Assembly (NCBI RefSeq): GCF_016756745.1
Contig: NZ_JAESIH010000019.1
Span: 1-33,567, forward strand
DNA: 33,567 nt
Direction of reading: 5' to 3'
Origin: Aminivibrio sp.
GTDB lineage: Bacteria; Synergistota; Synergistia; Synergistales; Aminobacteriaceae
This document shows positions 31,829 to 33,567 of the stretch, one piece after another. Under the pieces are notes generated by a model. The model made no database searches and had not been told where the DNA came from. It saw nothing but the letters and a program-made list of their open reading frames with translations. Made by a program: the position numbers and the translations under genes. Each line of letters begins with the position of its first letter. Position 1 is the first letter of the stretch.

Positions 31829-33243
31829 TTCTGGTGTCCTCCATTCGCCGTTCTCCTTTTTCTCTCAGCCCATCCTTCGATGTTCCGCTGCCGCGCCCGG
31901 CCGACCGCGAGAGCCCCCTCAGGCACATCCTGGGTGACCACCGATCCCGCCGCCGTTGTAGCGCCGTCTCCCAGGGTCACCGGCGCCACAAGCATGGTGT
32001 CGCTGCCCACGAAGCACCGGTCGCCGATCACCGTGGGGTTCTTTTTCACCCCGTCGTAGTTGCAGGTGATGGTCCCCGCGCCGATGTTGGTCTCCTCGCC
32101 CACCGCGGCATCCCCCATGTAGGCGAGATGGGGCACCTTGCTCCCCCTGCCGATGCGGGATTTCTTGATTTCAACGAACTTGCCCCCCTGGGCTTTTTCG
32201 GCGAACACCGACCCGTCCCGGATAACGATGAAGGGCCCGACCTTCACACCGTCCCCAAGGGTGCTGTCGCTGAGGACGGCGTGGCTCACCACCTCGGCCC
32301 CGCACCCCAGGGTCATGTTCCTGAGGACGGAAAAACCGCCGATGCGGCTGCCCCTGCCGATGGACGTACGGCCCCAGATCTGCACGAAGGGGTCCACGGA
32401 AACGTCCTCCGCGATGGTCACCCTGGGGCCGATCCACACCGACGACGGGTCCAGCATCCTGACGCCCGCCGCGAGATGGGCTTCCACTACGGCCTCCCGG
32501 ATCAGGGAAACCGCCTCGGCAAGCTGCCGGGGGGTGTTGATGCCCCGGAACTCGTCCTCGCTTCCCGAATTCACGGGGCGGACGATCATGCCGTCCCGAA
32601 CCATCATGGCGATGATGTCGGGAAGATAGTATTCTCCCTGGGCGTTTTCGTTGTCAAGACGGTAAATATGGGGAAGAAGGGAGGAGACCCTGAAAATGTA
32701 GACGCCGCTGTTGACTTCCGAGAGGAGCTTCTGCTCCTCCGAGGCGTCCTTCTCTTCCACTATGGACACCCCGTTCTCCGACCGGACGACCCTTCCGTAA
32801 CCGTAGGGGTTGAGGGCGCGGAAGCTGATGAACGAACAGTCCGCCCCTTCCTTTTTGTGGTCCTCCACCAGGCGGGCGAGGGCGGCTTCGGTGAGCAGGG
32901 GAACATCCCCCGGAAGGACGAGCAGATGGTCGAAACCGGCCCACCACTCCTTGGCGATCTGGACGGCATGGCCCGTGCCGAGCTGCTGGTGCTGCCAGAT
33001 GGGGACCGTTCCGGGCCACTCATCGGAAAGATAGTCCCTGACCATCTCCCCCTTGTGCCCCACCACGACCGCCGAGGCGTTCACCGATCCGGCGGCCCCG
33101 AGCCGTTCGAGAACACGGAGGACGTAAAAAAGAACCGGCTGGTCAAGGGCAGGAAGCAAAACCTTCGGGAGGTCGCTCTTCATCCTGGTTCCTTTCCCCG
33201 CCGCGAGAACCAGAGCCCCTGTGACTCCTTCAGAGCCTGACAA
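31825..33243 (-). CDS. glmU: Bifunctional UDP-GlcNAc pyrophosphorylase / GlcN-1-P acetyltransferase
   Basis: Performs the last two steps of UDP-GlcNAc synthesis, feeding peptidoglycan and outer-membrane glycolipids. The roughly 472-aa protein has the N-terminal uridylyltransferase with LVLAAGKGTRMKSDLPKVL, QQLGTGHAV and LPGDVPLL. The C-terminal left-handed beta-helix has GRGSRIGGF, HLAYMGDAAVGEETNIGAG and TITCNYDGVKK, holding the acetyltransferase site. The TTG at 33243 is chosen because AAAGGTG lies 9 nt upstream; an in-frame GTG at 33255 touches that site and would add 4 residues. It is 80 nt downstream of the tRNA-Gln gene and may be read from its promoter if the intervening terminator leaks. 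Confidence 0.96.
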   Translation of the reverse strand: MSGSEGVTGALVLAAGKGTRMKSDLPKVLLPALDQPVLFYVLRVLERLGAAGSVNASAVVVGHKGEMVRDYLSDEWPGTVPIWQHQQLGTGHAVQIAKEWWAGFDHLLVLPGDVPLLTEAALARLVEDHKKEGADCSFISFRALNPYGYGRVVRSENGVSIVEEKDASEEQKLLSEVNSGVYIFRVSSLLPHIYRLDNENAQGEYYLPDIIAMMVRDGMIVRPVNSGSEDEFRGINTPRQLAEAVSLIREAVVEAHLAAGVRMLDPSSVWIGPRVTIAEDVSVDPFVQIWGRTSIGRGSRIGGFSVLRNMTLGCGAEVVSHAVLSDSTLGDGVKVGPFIVIRDGSVFAEKAQGGKFVEIKKSRIGRGSKVPHLAYMGDAAVGEETNIGAGTITCNYDGVKKNPTVIGDRCFVGSDTMLVAPVTLGDGATTAAGSVVTQDVPEGALAVGRARQRNIEGWAERKRRTANGGHQK

Positions 33244-33282
33244 GAGAATCAACACCTTTGTGTGTAAATTTTAGGCAACGAC

Positions 33283-33313
33283 AAAAAAAGGGAGCCGCTC
33301 CTGGTCCCCTTCC
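33283..33313 (-). terminator. Probable terminator after tRNA-Gln
   Basis: On the minus strand AAGGGG pairs with TCCCTT (with one wobble) around an inner CC/GG pair and a hexaloop, followed by a run of T (seven T in total at 33289-33283). The stem is imperfect but the T-run is clear. Confidence 0.5.
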
Positions 33314-33324
33314 TCAATGCTGTC

Positions 33325-33398
33325 TGGCTGGGGTGGCTGGATTCGAACCAGCGATGGCGGATCCAAAGTCCGCTGCCTTGCCGCTTGGCTACACCCCA
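33325..33398 (-). tRNA. tRNA-Gln (anticodon TTG)
   Basis: A 74-nt cloverleaf including an encoded 3' CCA. The acceptor stem TGGGGTG/CACCCCA, D-arm GCCAAGCGGCAAGGC, anticodon arm GCGGA-CTTTGGA-TCCGC with anticodon TTG, and T-arm GCTGG-TTCGAAT-CCAGC all pair well. The U in the wobble position would read CAA and CAG. Confidence 0.97.
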
Positions 33399-33411
33399 TC
33401 GCAACCACAAT

Positions 33412-33439
33412 ATAGTAACAGAGGTTCTTGGGGTGTCAA
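33412..33439 (-). promoter_or_regulatory. Promoter of tRNA-Gln
   Basis: On the minus strand a perfect -35 box TTGACA (33439-33434) is 16 nt from TACTAT (33417-33412). Transcription would start near 33405, only about 7 nt before the mature tRNA 5' end. Confidence 0.75.
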
Positions 33440-33521
33440 GAAATACGACTTCTCTTAACATTTTCCCGGAACCTATTGTACAGCGAAAGAGCCTGAGCAT
33501 AAACAAGGGATCGAGACGGCT

Positions 33522-33560
33522 TGTCAACCTGAGCGGAACCTCAAGGTCTGTCATCCTGAG
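33522..33560 (+). repeat. Two imperfect direct repeats at the window edge
   Basis: TGTCAACCTGAG (33522-33533) and TGTCATCCTGAG (33549-33560) differ at one base and are 27 nt apart. TGTCATCCTGAG resembles short interspersed intergenic repeats seen in many genomes. The element may continue beyond the window. Confidence 0.35.
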
Positions 33561-33567
33561 TGTCTGT

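Noticed and set aside
31834-33240. A 468-codon plus-strand frame
   Set aside because: Antisense shadow of glmU.
33249-33554. A 101-codon minus-strand frame
   Set aside because: It crosses the tRNA-Gln gene and its promoter and is not a protein gene.
1-33567. CRISPR array, prophage, integron or intact insertion sequence
   Set aside because: No regularly spaced repeats, integrase, intact transposase or attachment-site pair was seen by eye.

Overview
The window is a high-GC bacterial chromosome segment. It suggests a fermentative, two-membrane bacterium, most likely of the Synergistota. The reasons are the 5' end of the 16S gene, the glycyl-tRNA synthetase alpha/beta pair next to a PPDK regulator and PPDK, a PgpH-type c-di-AMP phosphodiesterase, and an RND efflux pump implying an outer membrane. 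The phylum call is an inference; the full 16S gene is not in the window.

Layout. Positions 1-131 hold the 5' end of a 16S rRNA gene leaving the window on the minus strand. A short divergent promoter region follows (about 208-300). A class A penicillin-binding protein (368-2665, +) comes next and ends at a strong terminator. Positions 2719-3542 hold no intact gene. They contain a good promoter, three nested dyads, coding-like fragments in several frames and a 10-bp tandem duplication, and look like a decayed gene or insertion element. An RND efflux operon (adaptor plus permease, 3543-7870, +) ends at a terminator. From 33398 down to 8100 everything lies on the minus strand: tRNA-Gln(TTG), glmU, prs, rplY, pth, mfd, mazG, a pyruvate/oxaloacetate carboxyltransferase, phoH, pgpH, ybeY, a CorC/HlyC-type CBS membrane protein, cdd, era, recO, glyQ, glyS, two PPDK/PEP-synthase regulatory proteins, ppdK, and a PEP-synthase-like protein without the ATP-grasp domain. 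Many of these 20 protein genes overlap by 4 nt (ATGA or GTGA) or sit a few bases apart, so long polycistronic transcripts are likely, cut by a few internal hairpins.

Functions. The first part of the minus-strand block supplies envelope and nucleotide precursors (GlmU, Prs), ribosome upkeep (L25, Pth, YbeY, Era), transcription-coupled and recombination repair (Mfd, RecO), nucleotide housekeeping (MazG, Cdd) and c-di-AMP breakdown (PgpH). The last part handles the PEP-pyruvate-oxaloacetate node.

The most unusual part is 8100-13973. Two tandem DUF299-type bifunctional kinase/phosphorylase regulators, one with a diverged N-terminal motif, precede two potential target enzymes: a full-length PPDK, and a short PEP-synthase-like protein that keeps the swivelling His domain, the regulatory Thr and the PEP/pyruvate barrel but has no nucleotide-binding domain. 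I propose a split and doubly regulated PEP/pyruvate switch. No CRISPR array and no intact mobile element was seen.
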